This document shows positions 18,187-26,651 of a DNA stretch of 64,000 nt, one piece after another. Made by a program: the position numbers and the translations under genes. The notes below the pieces were generated by a model. It had not been told where the DNA came from. It searched no databases and saw nothing but the letters and a program-made list of their open reading frames with translations. The stretch comes from DASQFQ01 sp963730115. Lineage in GTDB: Bacteria > Actinomycetota > Thermoleophilia > Solirubrobacterales > Solirubrobacteraceae. The stretch spans positions 124,001-188,000 of the forward strand of contig CAVSQM010000006.1 of the NCBI GenBank assembly GCA_963730115.1. The letters are read 5' to 3'. Every line of letters starts with the position of its first letter. The first letter of the stretch is position 1.

Positions 18187-18803
18187 GTCTCGAGCTCCTT
18201 GGCCTCGACCGCGAGCGTCACGATCTGCTCGACCACCTGGTCGAGCGTGAGGCCCGTGGTGTCGACCGGCACCGCGTCGGGCGCCGGCGCCAGCGGACCG
18301 ACCTCGCGGCCGCGGTCGCGCGCGTCGCGCATGGTCTGCTCGCGCAGGACGACGTCGACGTCGCCGCCGAGCTCCGCCGCGCGGCGTCGCGCGCGCTCCT
18401 CGGGGTCGGCGGTGAGGAAGATCTTGACCGCGGCCTCCGGCGCGACCACCGTGCCGATGTCGCGGCCCTCGGCCACCCAGTCGCCGTCGGCGAGGATGCG
18501 CCGCTGCTGCTCGACGAGCGCCTCGCGCACGGCCGGATCGGACGACACGCGCGAGGCGGCCTCCGACACCCACGGCTCGCGGATGCGCTCGGTGACGTCC
18601 TCGCCGTCGAGCGTCACGCGGTCGCCCAGCTCGAGCCGCGCGGCGCGGGCGATCGCCGCCGCGTCGCCGTCGTCGCGGGTGCGCCACGCGACGGCTCGGT
18701 ACATCGCCCCGGTGTCGAGGTAGGTGAAGCCGAGCCGCTCTGCCGCAGCCCGCGCAACACTCGATTTTCCGGCCCCTGCCGGGCCGTCGATGGCGATCAC
18801 CAT
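18183..18803 (-). CDS. cmk: Cytidylate kinase
   Basis: 206 residues; phosphorylates CMP/dCMP. P-loop IDGPAGAGKSSVARA at residues 5-19, YLDTGAMYRAV, and EGRDIGTVV in the NMP-binding region. Slightly shorter than E. coli Cmk (227), normal for the group. A TAACCT box at 18812-18817 lies eight bases before the ATG, back-to-back with a TACGCT box for the divergent gene. aroA is usually directly upstream of cmk; here a plus-strand gene separates them. Confidence 0.96.
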   Translation of the reverse strand: MVIAIDGPAGAGKSSVARAAAERLGFTYLDTGAMYRAVAWRTRDDGDAAAIARAARLELGDRVTLDGEDVTERIREPWVSEAASRVSSDPAVREALVEQQRRILADGDWVAEGRDIGTVVAPEAAVKIFLTADPEERARRRAAELGGDVDVVLREQTMRDARDRGREVGPLAPAPDAVPVDTTGLTLDQVVEQIVTLAVEAKELET

Positions 18804-18811
18804 GGGCGAGC

Positions 18812-18837
18812 AGGTTAGGCGGTCTCCTGTTTACGCT
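18812..18837. promoter_or_regulatory. Divergent -10 boxes of cmk and the hypothetical gene at 18.8 kb
   Basis: Minus-strand TAACCT (18817-18812) is eight bases before the cmk ATG. Plus-strand TACGCT (18832-18837) is eight bases before the GTG at 18846. Both fit TANNNT-N8-start in a 42-base gap, implying two leaderless transcripts. Confidence 0.5.
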
Positions 18838-18845
18838 GAGCGGCA

Positions 18846-19841
18846 GTGAGCTACGACGTCGAGGTCGCCACGTACGCCGAACCGGGCGCGATCGAGGCGC
18901 CCGACGGCGTGACCGTCGACGGGCCGGTCGCCGCCGAGCCCGACGACCTCGCCGAGCCGCTCGCCGCCGCCGTGCTCGCCCCGCGCTGGCTCATGACGGT
19001 GTCGGCCGGCAGCCGCGAGGCGGCGCGCAAGCTCGGCCGCCGGATCGCGAAGCTCAACCAGGGCGCGGCCTACGACCCGCAGGAGGACGTCGTCTTCTAC
19101 CCGCGCGGGAGGCCGAAGCGGGTCGCCGCCCAGAAGCCCGAGACGACCAGCATCGTGCGGCTCGAGTGGTACGTCGCCGACGAGCGCTGGCCCGAGGCGC
19201 CGGCGGCGCTGGTGCGGACGATCGCGCGCCGCTGCCCGGAGGCGCTGCCCACCCGCTACGGCGACTTCGAGCCGCTGCAGGAGCACTACGAGGCGGAGGC
19301 GTTCGCGGCGTACGCGCGCGACCACGACACGTTCTGGTTCGCGGGCCGGCCGTCGTTCGGCGGCCACGCGTTCCGCGGGCGGATCGGCCTCGACCTCGAC
19401 TGGCGCGTGCTCGACGCCGACCCGCGCTGGCGCGAGGCGACGGTCGACCTGTTCGCGGCGGCCGCGGCGGCGATCGGCGCGTTCTACGGCGAGTGCTGGG
19501 TCGAGCCCGGCTGGAGCGTGTCGCGCTCCAACCGGATCTGGATCGCCGCGGGGCGCAAGACGCGCGAGACGGCGCTCGGCCGCGACGGCTTCGAGGGGTT
19601 GCCCGCCGAGCCGGCGTGGCTGGCGTGGTTCGGCGGCGACTATCGCGAGCCGGTGACGCAGGCGCTCGACGGTCACGGCCCTGGCGCACCGGCCCGCCCG
19701 CTCCGGCGCGGCCTCCGGAGGGCGGTCGTGCCGGTCGTCGACGCGCGCCCCGAGGGCGTGCTGGTGCGGCTCGGCGAGCGCCCGCGGGCCAAGCTGCCGA
19801 AGCTGCCGCTGCCGCGCGACCTGGTCAGGCCGCGGGGCTGA
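18846..19841 (+). CDS. Hypothetical protein between cmk and aroA
   Basis: 331 residues from a GTG start that is well placed behind TACGCT (N8). It is soluble with no signal peptide. It is rich in Trp and aromatic residues in the middle (SIVRLEWYVADERWPEAPA, WFAGRPSFGGHAF, GECWVEPGWSVSRSNRIWI) and ends in a basic tail. The composition suggests a compact enzyme-like or binding domain, but I do not recognise a family. It lies antiparallel between cmk and aroA, normally adjacent genes, and its last 17 bases overlap aroA. The long coherent frame, alternative promoter and codon bias support a real gene. Confidence 0.72.
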   Translation: MSYDVEVATYAEPGAIEAPDGVTVDGPVAAEPDDLAEPLAAAVLAPRWLMTVSAGSREAARKLGRRIAKLNQGAAYDPQEDVVFYPRGRPKRVAAQKPETTSIVRLEWYVADERWPEAPAALVRTIARRCPEALPTRYGDFEPLQEHYEAEAFAAYARDHDTFWFAGRPSFGGHAFRGRIGLDLDWRVLDADPRWREATVDLFAAAAAAIGAFYGECWVEPGWSVSRSNRIWIAAGRKTRETALGRDGFEGLPAEPAWLAWFGGDYREPVTQALDGHGPGAPARPLRRGLRRAVVPVVDARPEGVLVRLGERPRAKLPKLPLPRDLVRPRG

Positions 19842-21129
19842 GCAGGCGCTCGACGTCGGCGGTGAAGCCCGGGTAGGAGACGGCGGCCGCCTCCATCCCG
19901 ACCACCTCGACGCCCTCGCGCGACGCGAGCCCGGCGACCGCGCCGAGCATCGCCAGCCGGTGGTCGCCGTGGGCCGCCATCGTGCCGCCCCGCAGCCCGC
20001 CCGTGCCGCGGACGGCGAAGCCGTCGTCGGCCGCCTCGATGTCGGCGCCGAGCCCGCGCAGGCCCTCGACCACGGTGGCGATGCGATCGGTCTCCTTGAG
20101 CCGCAGCTCGGCGGCGCCGCGCACGATCGTCTCGCCCTCGGCGAAGCAGCCGAGCAGCGCGACGAGCGGCAGCTCGTCGATGGCCAGCGGCACCTCCTCC
20201 GCCTCGACGACGGTGGCGCCGAGCGGCGAGTCGCGGACGTCGAGCTCGGCGATCGGCTCGCTGTCGGGGATGCCGTCCTGCGGATCCTCGAGCGGGCCGA
20301 CGACGACCGCGCCCATCCGCTGGGCGATGCGCAGGAAGCCGACGCGCGTCCAGTTGACGCCGACGTCCTCGAGCACGAGCCGCGAGTCCGGGACGAGCAT
20401 CGCCGCAGCCGCGTGGAAGGCGATCGAGGAGGGGTCGCCCGGCACGTGGATGTCGTCGACCTCGAGCTCGTCCTGCGGGTGGACGGTGACCGTCGCGCCG
20501 TCGCGCTCGACGCGCGCGCCGGCCTGGCGCAGCATCCGCTCGGTGTGGTCGCGGGTGGGCGCCGGCTCGGTGACGCTGGTGGCGCCCGAGGCGAGCAGCC
20601 CGGCGAACAGCACGCACGACTTGATCTGCGCCGAGGCGACCGGCAGCTCGTAGTCGGTCCCGGTCAGCCGCGTCCCGGCGATCGTCAGCGGCGTGAAGCG
20701 GTCCTCGCGCGCGTCGAGCCGCGCGCCCATCAGCTGCAGCGGCTTCGCGATCCGGTCGACGGGCCGGCGGCGGATCGACTCGTCGCCGTCGAGGATCCAC
20801 ACGCCGTCCGACTGCCCGGCGAGCCAGCCCGGCAGCAGCCGCAGCAGCGTGCCGGCGTTGCCGACGTCGATCACGCCGGTCGGCTGCGCCGCGGCGCGCA
20901 GGCCGGGGCCGCGGATGATCAGCTCGCCGTCGCGCGGCTCGACGATCGCGCCGAGCGACTGCACGGCGCGCAGCGTCGAGAGCGTGTCGGCGGCGTCGAG
21001 GTAGTTGGTGACCCGCACCGGGTCGGAGGTCATGCCGGCCAGCAGCGCGGCGCGGTGCGAGATCGACTTGTCGGGCGGCGCCTTGAGGGTGCCGCGCAGG
21101 CCGCGCTCGGCCGGCGCAAAAAATGTCAT
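19825..21129 (-). CDS. aroA: 3-phosphoshikimate 1-carboxyvinyltransferase (EPSP synthase)
   Basis: 434 residues; joins shikimate 3-phosphate and PEP in the shikimate pathway. Motifs are PPDKSISHRAALLAGM (PEP/S3P binding), DVGNAGTLLRLLPGWLAGQ (normally LxNaGTxxR), the RPVDR-type loop (IRRRPVDRIAKPL), and RLKETDRI plus HGDHRLAM near the C-terminus. Near-standard length. It starts 34 bases after the aroF-tyrA fusion with GGCGGGG before the ATG, so both are in one aromatic operon. Confidence 0.97.
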   Translation of the reverse strand: MTFFAPAERGLRGTLKAPPDKSISHRAALLAGMTSDPVRVTNYLDAADTLSTLRAVQSLGAIVEPRDGELIIRGPGLRAAAQPTGVIDVGNAGTLLRLLPGWLAGQSDGVWILDGDESIRRRPVDRIAKPLQLMGARLDAREDRFTPLTIAGTRLTGTDYELPVASAQIKSCVLFAGLLASGATSVTEPAPTRDHTERMLRQAGARVERDGATVTVHPQDELEVDDIHVPGDPSSIAFHAAAAMLVPDSRLVLEDVGVNWTRVGFLRIAQRMGAVVVGPLEDPQDGIPDSEPIAELDVRDSPLGATVVEAEEVPLAIDELPLVALLGCFAEGETIVRGAAELRLKETDRIATVVEGLRGLGADIEAADDGFAVRGTGGLRGGTMAAHGDHRLAMLGAVAGLASREGVEVVGMEAAAVSYPGFTADVERLLSPAA

Positions 21130-21163
21130 TGCCCCGCCGCCTCGAAGCCGGGCACGAGGATCG

Positions 21164-23257
21164 TCACGGCCGCGCCACCGTGAAGCCGAGCCCGCCGATC
21201 AGGCGCTCCGCCTCGGACGCGTCGCCCTCCCCCGCGATCCACAGCGCGATCGAGCCGGTCGTGTTGTCCGCGGCCGGGTAGAGCGCCATGTCGACGATGT
21301 TGACCGACGCGCGCCCGAGCGCGAGCGCGACCTCGGCCACCACGCCCGGCCGGTTCGGCACCGAGACGCGCAACTCGATCACCTCGCCGCCGGCGAGGTC
21401 GGCCTCGAGCAGCCGCCGCCGGTCCTCGCGCGCGGCGTCGTTCCAGCTCACCACCGCCGGCTCGTCGCGCGCGGCCAGCGCCTCGCGCACCTCGCCGAGC
21501 CGGCGCACGGTGTCGTCGATGACGGCCACCAGGGCGTCGGCGTTGCTGAGGTAGATGTCGCGCCAGATCGCGCTCGACGCGCCGGCCACGCGGGTGACGT
21601 CGCGGAAGCTCGGGCCGGTCGCGGGCAGCCGCTCCGACTCGAGCGCCTGCGCCGTCTGCGCGACGAGCACGTTGGCGAGCACGTGCGGGAGGTGCGACAC
21701 GCTCGCCATCAGGCGGTCGTGCGTCTCGGCGTCGATCGCGGCGGGCCGCGCGCCGAGGTCGGCGAGCAGGCGGTAGAGCCGCTCGTAGAGCACGCCCTCG
21801 GTGCGCGAGGTCGGGGTCAGGTACCAGGTGGCGCCGTCGAACAGGCCGGCGCGCGCGTGCTCGACGCCCGCCGTCTCCGCGCCGGCCAGCGGGTGGCCGC
21901 CGATGAAGCGGTGGTCGTCGACGGCGCCGACGAGCTCGCGCTTGGTCGAGCCGACGTCGGTCACCACGCAGGCCGGGCCGGCCGCCGCGAGCGCCTCGGC
22001 GACCACGCCCGGCAGCGCGCGCACGGGCGCGGCGACGAACGCCGCCTCCGCGCCGGCCACCGCCTCCGCGGCCGAGCCGCAGGCGGTGCTGATCGCGCCG
22101 TGCTCGACGGCGCGCTCGAGCACCCCGGGCTCGGGGTCAAAGCCGCGGACCTCGGCGCCGAGCCGGTCGCGGGCGGCGAGCCCCACGGACCCGCCGACCA
22201 GGCCGACGCCGAGGACCGCGACGATCAAGCTGCGAACGGCGGAGAGCACCTTGCCCGCGACGGCGGCGGCGCGCTCGACCTGCTCGACGTAGTCGGCGAA
22301 CGTGTCCGCGACGAGCGCCTGCGGGCCGTCGCAGATCGCCTCCTCGGGCTGCGGGTGCACCTCGACGATGATCCCGTCCGCGCCGACGGCGGCCGCGGCC
22401 AGCGACAGCGGCGTCACGAGGTCGCGCCGCCCGGCCGCGTGGCTCGGGTCGACGATCACGGGCAGGTGCGTGAGCTCCTTGAGCACCGGCACGGCGGTGA
22501 GGTCGAGCGTGTAGCGGTAGGCGGTCTCGAACGTGCGGATGCCGCGCTCGCACAGCAGCACGTTCGGGTTGCCCTCCTTGAGGATGTACTCCGCCGCCAT
22601 CAGCAGCTCCTCGAGCGTCGCCGACGCGCCGCGCTTGAGCAGCGCCGGGCGGCCGGAGCGGCCGATCTCGGCGAGCAGCGGGTAGTTCTGCATGTTGCGG
22701 GCGCCGATCTGGATGACGTCGGCCACCTCGAGCACGGGCTCGAGGTCGCGCGCGTCCATGCACTCGGTGACGATCGGCAGGCCGGTCTCGGCCTTCGCCT
22801 CGGCGAGCAGCCGCAGGCCCTCTTGACCGAGGCCCTGGAACGCGTAGGGCGACGTGCGCGGCTTGTACGCGCCGCCGCGGAACAGCGAGCCGCCGGCCGC
22901 CTTGACGGTGCGGGCGGTGCCGAGCGTCTGGTCGCGCGACTCGACCGTGCACGGCCCGGCGATCATCGAGAAGTGCTCGCCGCCGATGCGGCGGCCGTCG
23001 ATCTCGACGATGGTCGGTTCCTTCGGCCGGATCTGGGCCGAAGCGAGCTTGTACGGCTTCAGGATCGGCACGACCTGCTGGACGCCGGGGGCGCCCTCGA
23101 GGCCGAGGCGCATCACGTGCTCGCGATCGCCGATCGCGCCGATCACGGTGACCTCCTCGCCGCGCGACGGGTGGGCACGCGCGCCGACCGCCTCGATGCG
23201 GTCGATGACGGACTGGATCTCCTCCTCCGTCGCCGTCGATTTCATCACGATCATCAT
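21164..23257 (-). CDS. DAHP synthase-prephenate dehydrogenase fusion
   Basis: One uninterrupted 697-residue frame. Residues 1-70 are a ferredoxin-like regulatory domain and about 75-340 an AroF/KDO8P-type DAHP synthase (MIAGPCTVES, YKPRTSPYAFQG, VIVDPSHAAG). From about 344 a TyrA begins without a break. It has the NAD loop VLGVGLVGGSVG, GGHPLAGAETAGVEHA, VSHLPHVLANVLV and a C-terminal ACT domain (LRVSVPNRPGVVAEVALAL, about 620-697). The protein therefore couples the first step of the shikimate pathway to the tyrosine branch. A leader of about 12 bases with a GAGGAG RBS follows a TAAGTT box. Tyrosine may feed back on both halves through the ACT or N-terminal domain; that is inference. Confidence 0.93.
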   Translation of the reverse strand: MMIVMKSTATEEEIQSVIDRIEAVGARAHPSRGEEVTVIGAIGDREHVMRLGLEGAPGVQQVVPILKPYKLASAQIRPKEPTIVEIDGRRIGGEHFSMIAGPCTVESRDQTLGTARTVKAAGGSLFRGGAYKPRTSPYAFQGLGQEGLRLLAEAKAETGLPIVTECMDARDLEPVLEVADVIQIGARNMQNYPLLAEIGRSGRPALLKRGASATLEELLMAAEYILKEGNPNVLLCERGIRTFETAYRYTLDLTAVPVLKELTHLPVIVDPSHAAGRRDLVTPLSLAAAAVGADGIIVEVHPQPEEAICDGPQALVADTFADYVEQVERAAAVAGKVLSAVRSLIVAVLGVGLVGGSVGLAARDRLGAEVRGFDPEPGVLERAVEHGAISTACGSAAEAVAGAEAAFVAAPVRALPGVVAEALAAAGPACVVTDVGSTKRELVGAVDDHRFIGGHPLAGAETAGVEHARAGLFDGATWYLTPTSRTEGVLYERLYRLLADLGARPAAIDAETHDRLMASVSHLPHVLANVLVAQTAQALESERLPATGPSFRDVTRVAGASSAIWRDIYLSNADALVAVIDDTVRRLGEVREALAARDEPAVVSWNDAAREDRRRLLEADLAGGEVIELRVSVPNRPGVVAEVALALGRASVNIVDMALYPAADNTTGSIALWIAGEGDASEAERLIGGLGFTVARP

Positions 23258-23456
23258 CTGGACTCCTCGAACTTACGCCACTGGACACTCTACGGACGGC
23301 GGGCGCTCGGCAGACCGGTCGGAGACCGGTTCGTTCACGACCGAGCGCCTAGAGAAATCGCCAGGCGGAACGGCTCGCGGAGCCGGCGTAGGAATACGCG
23401 GCGAAGGTCGGGGCGAGCTGTCCGGAGCGGGTGCGCATGGCGCGGAGCGGCGCAGC
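23258..23456 (-). other. 199-base gap between hisC and the aroF-tyrA fusion, with hairpin
   Basis: No gene seen. Contains a perfect hairpin ACCGGTC-GGA-GACCGGT at 23314-23330 and a -10-like TAAGTT about 12 bases before the fusion start. It may hold the fusion gene promoter and a terminator for hisC, but there is no U-run. No T-box or Trp/Tyr leader peptide was recognised. Confidence 0.4.
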
Positions 23457-24554
23457 TTAGAGGAGCGCGCCGAGCGCGTCCAGGAAGCGCTCGTTCTCGG
23501 CCTCGGTGCCGACCGTGACGCGCAGCGCGCCGGCGCGGCCCAGCGAGCCGCCCGCGCGGACGAGGATGCTGCGCTGGGCGAGGCCCTTGACGACGTCGCG
23601 CTCGATCTCGGCCGGGTCGTCGTCCTCGCCGTACGGGAGGTCGAACCAGACGAAGTTGGCCTGCGACTCGGCGGGCGCGATGCCCAGCCGGCGCAGCCCG
23701 TCCTCGAGCCCGATCCGCTCGGCGAGGTTGCGCTCGACGCGGCGCGCGACCTCGTCCTGGTGGTTGAGCGCCTCGAGCGCGGCGGCCTGGGCGGCGGCGT
23801 TGCAGAAGAACGGCTGGCGCACCTGGTCGACGGCGGTGCGGAAGTCCTCCGAGCCGCAGAGCGCGAAGCCGACGCGCAGCCCGCACAGGCCGTAGACCTT
23901 GCTGAACGTCCGCAGCAGCACGAGGTTCGGGTGCCGCTTGAGCAGGCCGATCGACTCGTCGGGGTCCTGGAGGATGTTGAACTCGCAGTAGGCCTCGTCG
24001 AGGATCACCGCGACGTGCGGCGGGACGTCGGCGATGAAGGCCTTGATGGCCTCGAACGGCAGCGCGGTCGAGGTCGGGTTGTTCGGGTTGCAGACGACGA
24101 CGAGCCGCGTGGCGACGGTGATCTCCTCGCGCATCCGGGCGAGGTCGTGCTGGTGGTGCTCGTCGACCGGGACCTCGATGGCGCGGGCGCCCGACGCCGC
24201 GGCGAGATGCGGGTAGACGGAGAAGCTCGGCCACGCGTAGACGACCTCGGCGCCGGGCTCGAGCAGCGCGTCGCCGGCGGCGAGCAGGATGTCGCACGAG
24301 CCGTTGCCGATCGCGATCCGGTTGGCCGGCACGCCGTAGCGGTCGGACAGGCGCGTGCGCAACGCGGAGTTGGTCGGATCGGGGTAGCGGTTGAGGCCGC
24401 TCAGGACCTGCGTGACCGCCTCGAGGACCTCGGGGATCGGCGGGTACGCGCTCTCGTTGGAGGCGAGCTTCGCCACCGGGCCCTCCGACGCGTAGCCGTC
24501 GGCGGCGGGATAGACGGGGATGCGGCGGACCTTCTCGCCGAACTCGAGCGGCAT
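23457..24554 (-). CDS. hisC: Histidinol-phosphate/aromatic aminotransferase (HisC-type)
   Basis: 365-residue class I/II PLP aminotransferase. Motifs are KLASNESAYPP, NRYPDPT, NPNNPT, DEAYCEF (PLP Asp/Tyr) and RTFSKVYGLCGLRVGF (PLP-binding Lys). Sequence type is HisC, but its position between aroH (chorismate mutase) and the DAHPS-TyrA fusion suggests that it may be the aromatic-acid transaminase for Tyr/Phe; no other his genes are near. The ATG at 24554 sits seven bases after TAGCCT, whose TAG is the aroH stop. Confidence 0.92.
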   Translation of the reverse strand: MPLEFGEKVRRIPVYPAADGYASEGPVAKLASNESAYPPIPEVLEAVTQVLSGLNRYPDPTNSALRTRLSDRYGVPANRIAIGNGSCDILLAAGDALLEPGAEVVYAWPSFSVYPHLAAASGARAIEVPVDEHHQHDLARMREEITVATRLVVVCNPNNPTSTALPFEAIKAFIADVPPHVAVILDEAYCEFNILQDPDESIGLLKRHPNLVLLRTFSKVYGLCGLRVGFALCGSEDFRTAVDQVRQPFFCNAAAQAAALEALNHQDEVARRVERNLAERIGLEDGLRRLGIAPAESQANFVWFDLPYGEDDDPAEIERDVVKGLAQRSILVRAGGSLGRAGALRVTVGTEAENERFLDALGALL

Positions 24555-24561
24555 GAGGCTC

Positions 24562-24567
24562 AGGCTA
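24562..24567 (-). promoter_or_regulatory. -10 box TAGCCT of hisC, formed by the aroH stop codon
   Basis: Minus-strand TAGCCT from 24567 to 24562. Its TAG (24567-24565) is the stop codon of aroH, and the hisC ATG follows after seven bases. Second example of a stop-embedded leaderless promoter. Confidence 0.5.
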
Positions 24568-24930
24568 CTGCGCGCCCGTGATGTCGAGCCGCAGCGCGGC
24601 TGCCTCGCCGAGATAGACGTGCTGCGGCTCGTGGCCGTCGTCGCCGTAGCAGTGGATCAGCACGCGGATCACCCGCGGCAGCGAGCCCGGGACCGGGACC
24701 TCGCGGGTGCACAGCAGCGGCACGGCGCTCAAGCCCATCTTGCGGGCGGCGACGGCGGGGAACTCCGCGTCGAGGTCGTCGGTGAGCGTGAAGATGCAGG
24801 AGACGAGGTCCTCGGCCTCCAGCGCGTTGCGCTCGAGGATCTCGCGCATCAGCTCGTCGGTCGCGCTCAGGATCGCGTCGGCGTCGTTCTCGGCCACGGA
24901 GGTGGCCCCGCGGAGGGCGTAGAGGCGCAT
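24565..24930 (-). CDS. aroH: Chorismate mutase, AroH type
   Basis: 121 residues, length typical of monofunctional AroH trimers; converts chorismate to prephenate. Family features are MRLYALRGATSVAENDADAI at the N-terminus (active-site Arg in LRGAT), LVSCIFTLTDDLDAEFPA, GLSAVPLLCTREVPVPGSL and IRVLIHCY. The ATG at 24930 gives the family start; a TTG five codons upstream is in frame but unnecessary. It supplies prephenate to the TyrA half encoded downstream. Confidence 0.95.
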   Translation of the reverse strand: MRLYALRGATSVAENDADAILSATDELMREILERNALEAEDLVSCIFTLTDDLDAEFPAVAARKMGLSAVPLLCTREVPVPGSLPRVIRVLIHCYGDDGHEPQHVYLGEAAALRLDITGAQ

Positions 24931-24945
24931 CGCGCCGGGATTCAA

Positions 24946-25641
24946 TCAGCGCACGCGCAGGCGCTCGATCTCGGCGGCGCTCAGGCGCCGGTGACCGCCC
25001 GCCGGGAGGCTGCCGAGCCGCAGCGGCCCGAAGGCGATCCGCTCGAGCGTCTCGACCCGGTGGCCGACCGCCTCGCACATGCGCCGCACCTGGCGCTTGC
25101 GGCCCTCGTGGATGGTGAGCTCGAGCTCGCCGGAGGAGATGCGGCGGACCTTGGCGGGCGACGTGCGGCCGTCGTCGAGCTCGACGCCCTCGCGCAGCTT
25201 GCGCAGCGCCGGCTCGCGCACCGGCGGGTTGCGGACGACCGCGCGGTAGGTCTTCGGCACCTCGAAGGACGGGTGCGTGAGGCGGTGGGCGAGCTCGCCG
25301 TCGTCGGTGAGCAGGATCAGGCCGGTGCTGTCGGCGTCGAGGCGCCCGACCGGGTAGAGGCGGCGGTCGGCCCTGACCAGGTCGACGACGGTCTTGCGGC
25401 CGTGGGTGTCATGGGCGGTCGAGACGACGCCGGCGGGCTTGTTGAGGATGTAGACGGCGCGGTCGTGCTCGGCGGCGCCGACCGGCCGGCCGTCGACGGT
25501 GATCGGCTGGGAGCCGTCGACGTCGGTGGCGGGGTCGGTGACCGTCCGGCCGGCGACGGTGACGCGCCCGTCGAAGATCAGCCGCTCCGCGGCCCGCCGC
25601 GAGGCGACCCCAGCGTGGGCGAGGTGCTTGGCGAGCCGCAT
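24946..25641 (-). CDS. rluB: Pseudouridine synthase, RluB/RsuA family
   Basis: 231 residues. N-terminal S4 RNA-binding domain (MRLAKHLAHAGVASRRAAE), then the catalytic domain with LYPVGRLDADSTGLILLTDDG containing the catalytic Asp, and the C-terminal HEGRKRQVRRMCEAVGH. It modifies a uridine in 23S rRNA (RluB, U2605 in E. coli) or 16S; RluB is favoured by the neighbours scpA/scpB across rlmN. A TATGGT box (25651-25656) lies nine bases before the ATG. Confidence 0.93.
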   Translation of the reverse strand: MRLAKHLAHAGVASRRAAERLIFDGRVTVAGRTVTDPATDVDGSQPITVDGRPVGAAEHDRAVYILNKPAGVVSTAHDTHGRKTVVDLVRADRRLYPVGRLDADSTGLILLTDDGELAHRLTHPSFEVPKTYRAVVRNPPVREPALRKLREGVELDDGRTSPAKVRRISSGELELTIHEGRKRQVRRMCEAVGHRVETLERIAFGPLRLGSLPAGGHRRLSAAEIERLRVR

Positions 25642-25664
25642 CGTGGTGCCACCATAGGTGAGCC

Positions 25665-26651
25665 GTGGACCTCGACCTCCTGGACCGCACGCTCGCCCAC
25701 GCCGGCGAGCCCGCCTTCCGCGCCCGCCAGGCGTGGCGCTGGACCGCGGGTGGCGCGGCGGGCTACGACGAGATGACCGACCTGCCGGCCGGGCTGCGCG
25801 AGCGCCTGGAGGCCGAGGTGCCCTACTCGACGCTCACGCTCGCCCACGAGGCGCACGCGCGCGACGGCACGGTCAAGGCGCTGTTCCACACCCACGACGG
25901 GCGCGCGGTCGAGGCGGTCCTGATGCGCTACCGCGACGGCCGCCGCTCGGTCTGCGTCTCCTCGCAGTCGGGCTGCCCGCTGACCTGCACGTTCTGTGCC
26001 ACCGGCTCGATGAAGTTCGGCCGCAACCTCACCGCGAGCGAGATCCTCGACCAGGTCCTGCACTTCCGCCGCATCGAGCCGCTGAACCACCTCGTGTTCA
26101 TGGGCATGGGCGAGCCGATGATGAACTTGGAGAACGTGCTCTCCGCAGCTCGCAAGCTGCCCGACCTCGGCATCACCCACCGCCGCACGGGGATCTCCAC
26201 GGTCGGCTGGGAGCCGGGCATCCGCCGGTTGACCGAGTCCGACATGCCGATCCGGCTCGCGCTCTCGCTGCACGCGCCGGAGGACGCGCTGCGGTCGCGG
26301 ATCATGCCCGTCAACGAGCGCTACTCGATCGCCGAGGTGCTCGCGGCGTGCGAGGCCTACTACGAGCGGCGCCGCCGCAAGGTGTTCGTCGAGTACGTGA
26401 TGCTCGCCGGGGTCAACGACGCCTACGGCCAGGCGGTCCAGCTCGCGCAGCTGCTCGACCCGCGGATCTACAAGCTCAACCTGATCCCCTACAACCCGAC
26501 CGACTCGGTCTACGACGGCTCCTCGCGCGGCGCGATCGACGCGTTCAAGGCCGCGCTGGAGGAGCACGGGCAGCGCGCGACGGTGAGGTTGACGCGCGGC
26601 CGCGACATCGACGCGGCCTGCGGCCAGCTGGCGGCGAAGTCGGCGGCCTAG
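25665..26651 (+). CDS. rlmN: Dual-specificity rRNA/tRNA adenine-C2 methyltransferase
   Basis: 328-residue radical SAM enzyme that methylates A2503 of 23S rRNA and A37 of tRNAs. The 4Fe-4S motif CxxxCxxC is present as CPLTCTFC. FMGMGEPMMNLENV and NLIPYNPTDS are family motifs. A C-terminal Cys falls in AACGQLAA (residue ~322), in the place of the catalytic mC-forming Cys. GTG start at 25665, divergent from rluB with a 23-base gap. The 3' end overlaps scpB by four bases. Confidence 0.96.
   Translation: MDLDLLDRTLAHAGEPAFRARQAWRWTAGGAAGYDEMTDLPAGLRERLEAEVPYSTLTLAHEAHARDGTVKALFHTHDGRAVEAVLMRYRDGRRSVCVSSQSGCPLTCTFCATGSMKFGRNLTASEILDQVLHFRRIEPLNHLVFMGMGEPMMNLENVLSAARKLPDLGITHRRTGISTVGWEPGIRRLTESDMPIRLALSLHAPEDALRSRIMPVNERYSIAEVLAACEAYYERRRRKVFVEYVMLAGVNDAYGQAVQLAQLLDPRIYKLNLIPYNPTDSVYDGSSRGAIDAFKAALEEHGQRATVRLTRGRDIDAACGQLAAKSAA

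Noticed and set aside
23314..23330. Rho-independent terminator after hisC
   Set aside because: A clean 7-bp hairpin exists but lacks a U-run and lies about 130 bases past the stop; left as an unassigned hairpin.
21005..23518. An 837-codon plus-strand frame opposite the aroF-tyrA fusion
   Set aside because: Antisense shadow; the minus-strand frame carries all family motifs.
25642..25664. A leaderless -10 box for rlmN in the rluB-rlmN gap
   Set aside because: The plus strand reads CATAGGTG, which lacks the final T of TANNNT at the required spacing; only rluB has a fitting box.
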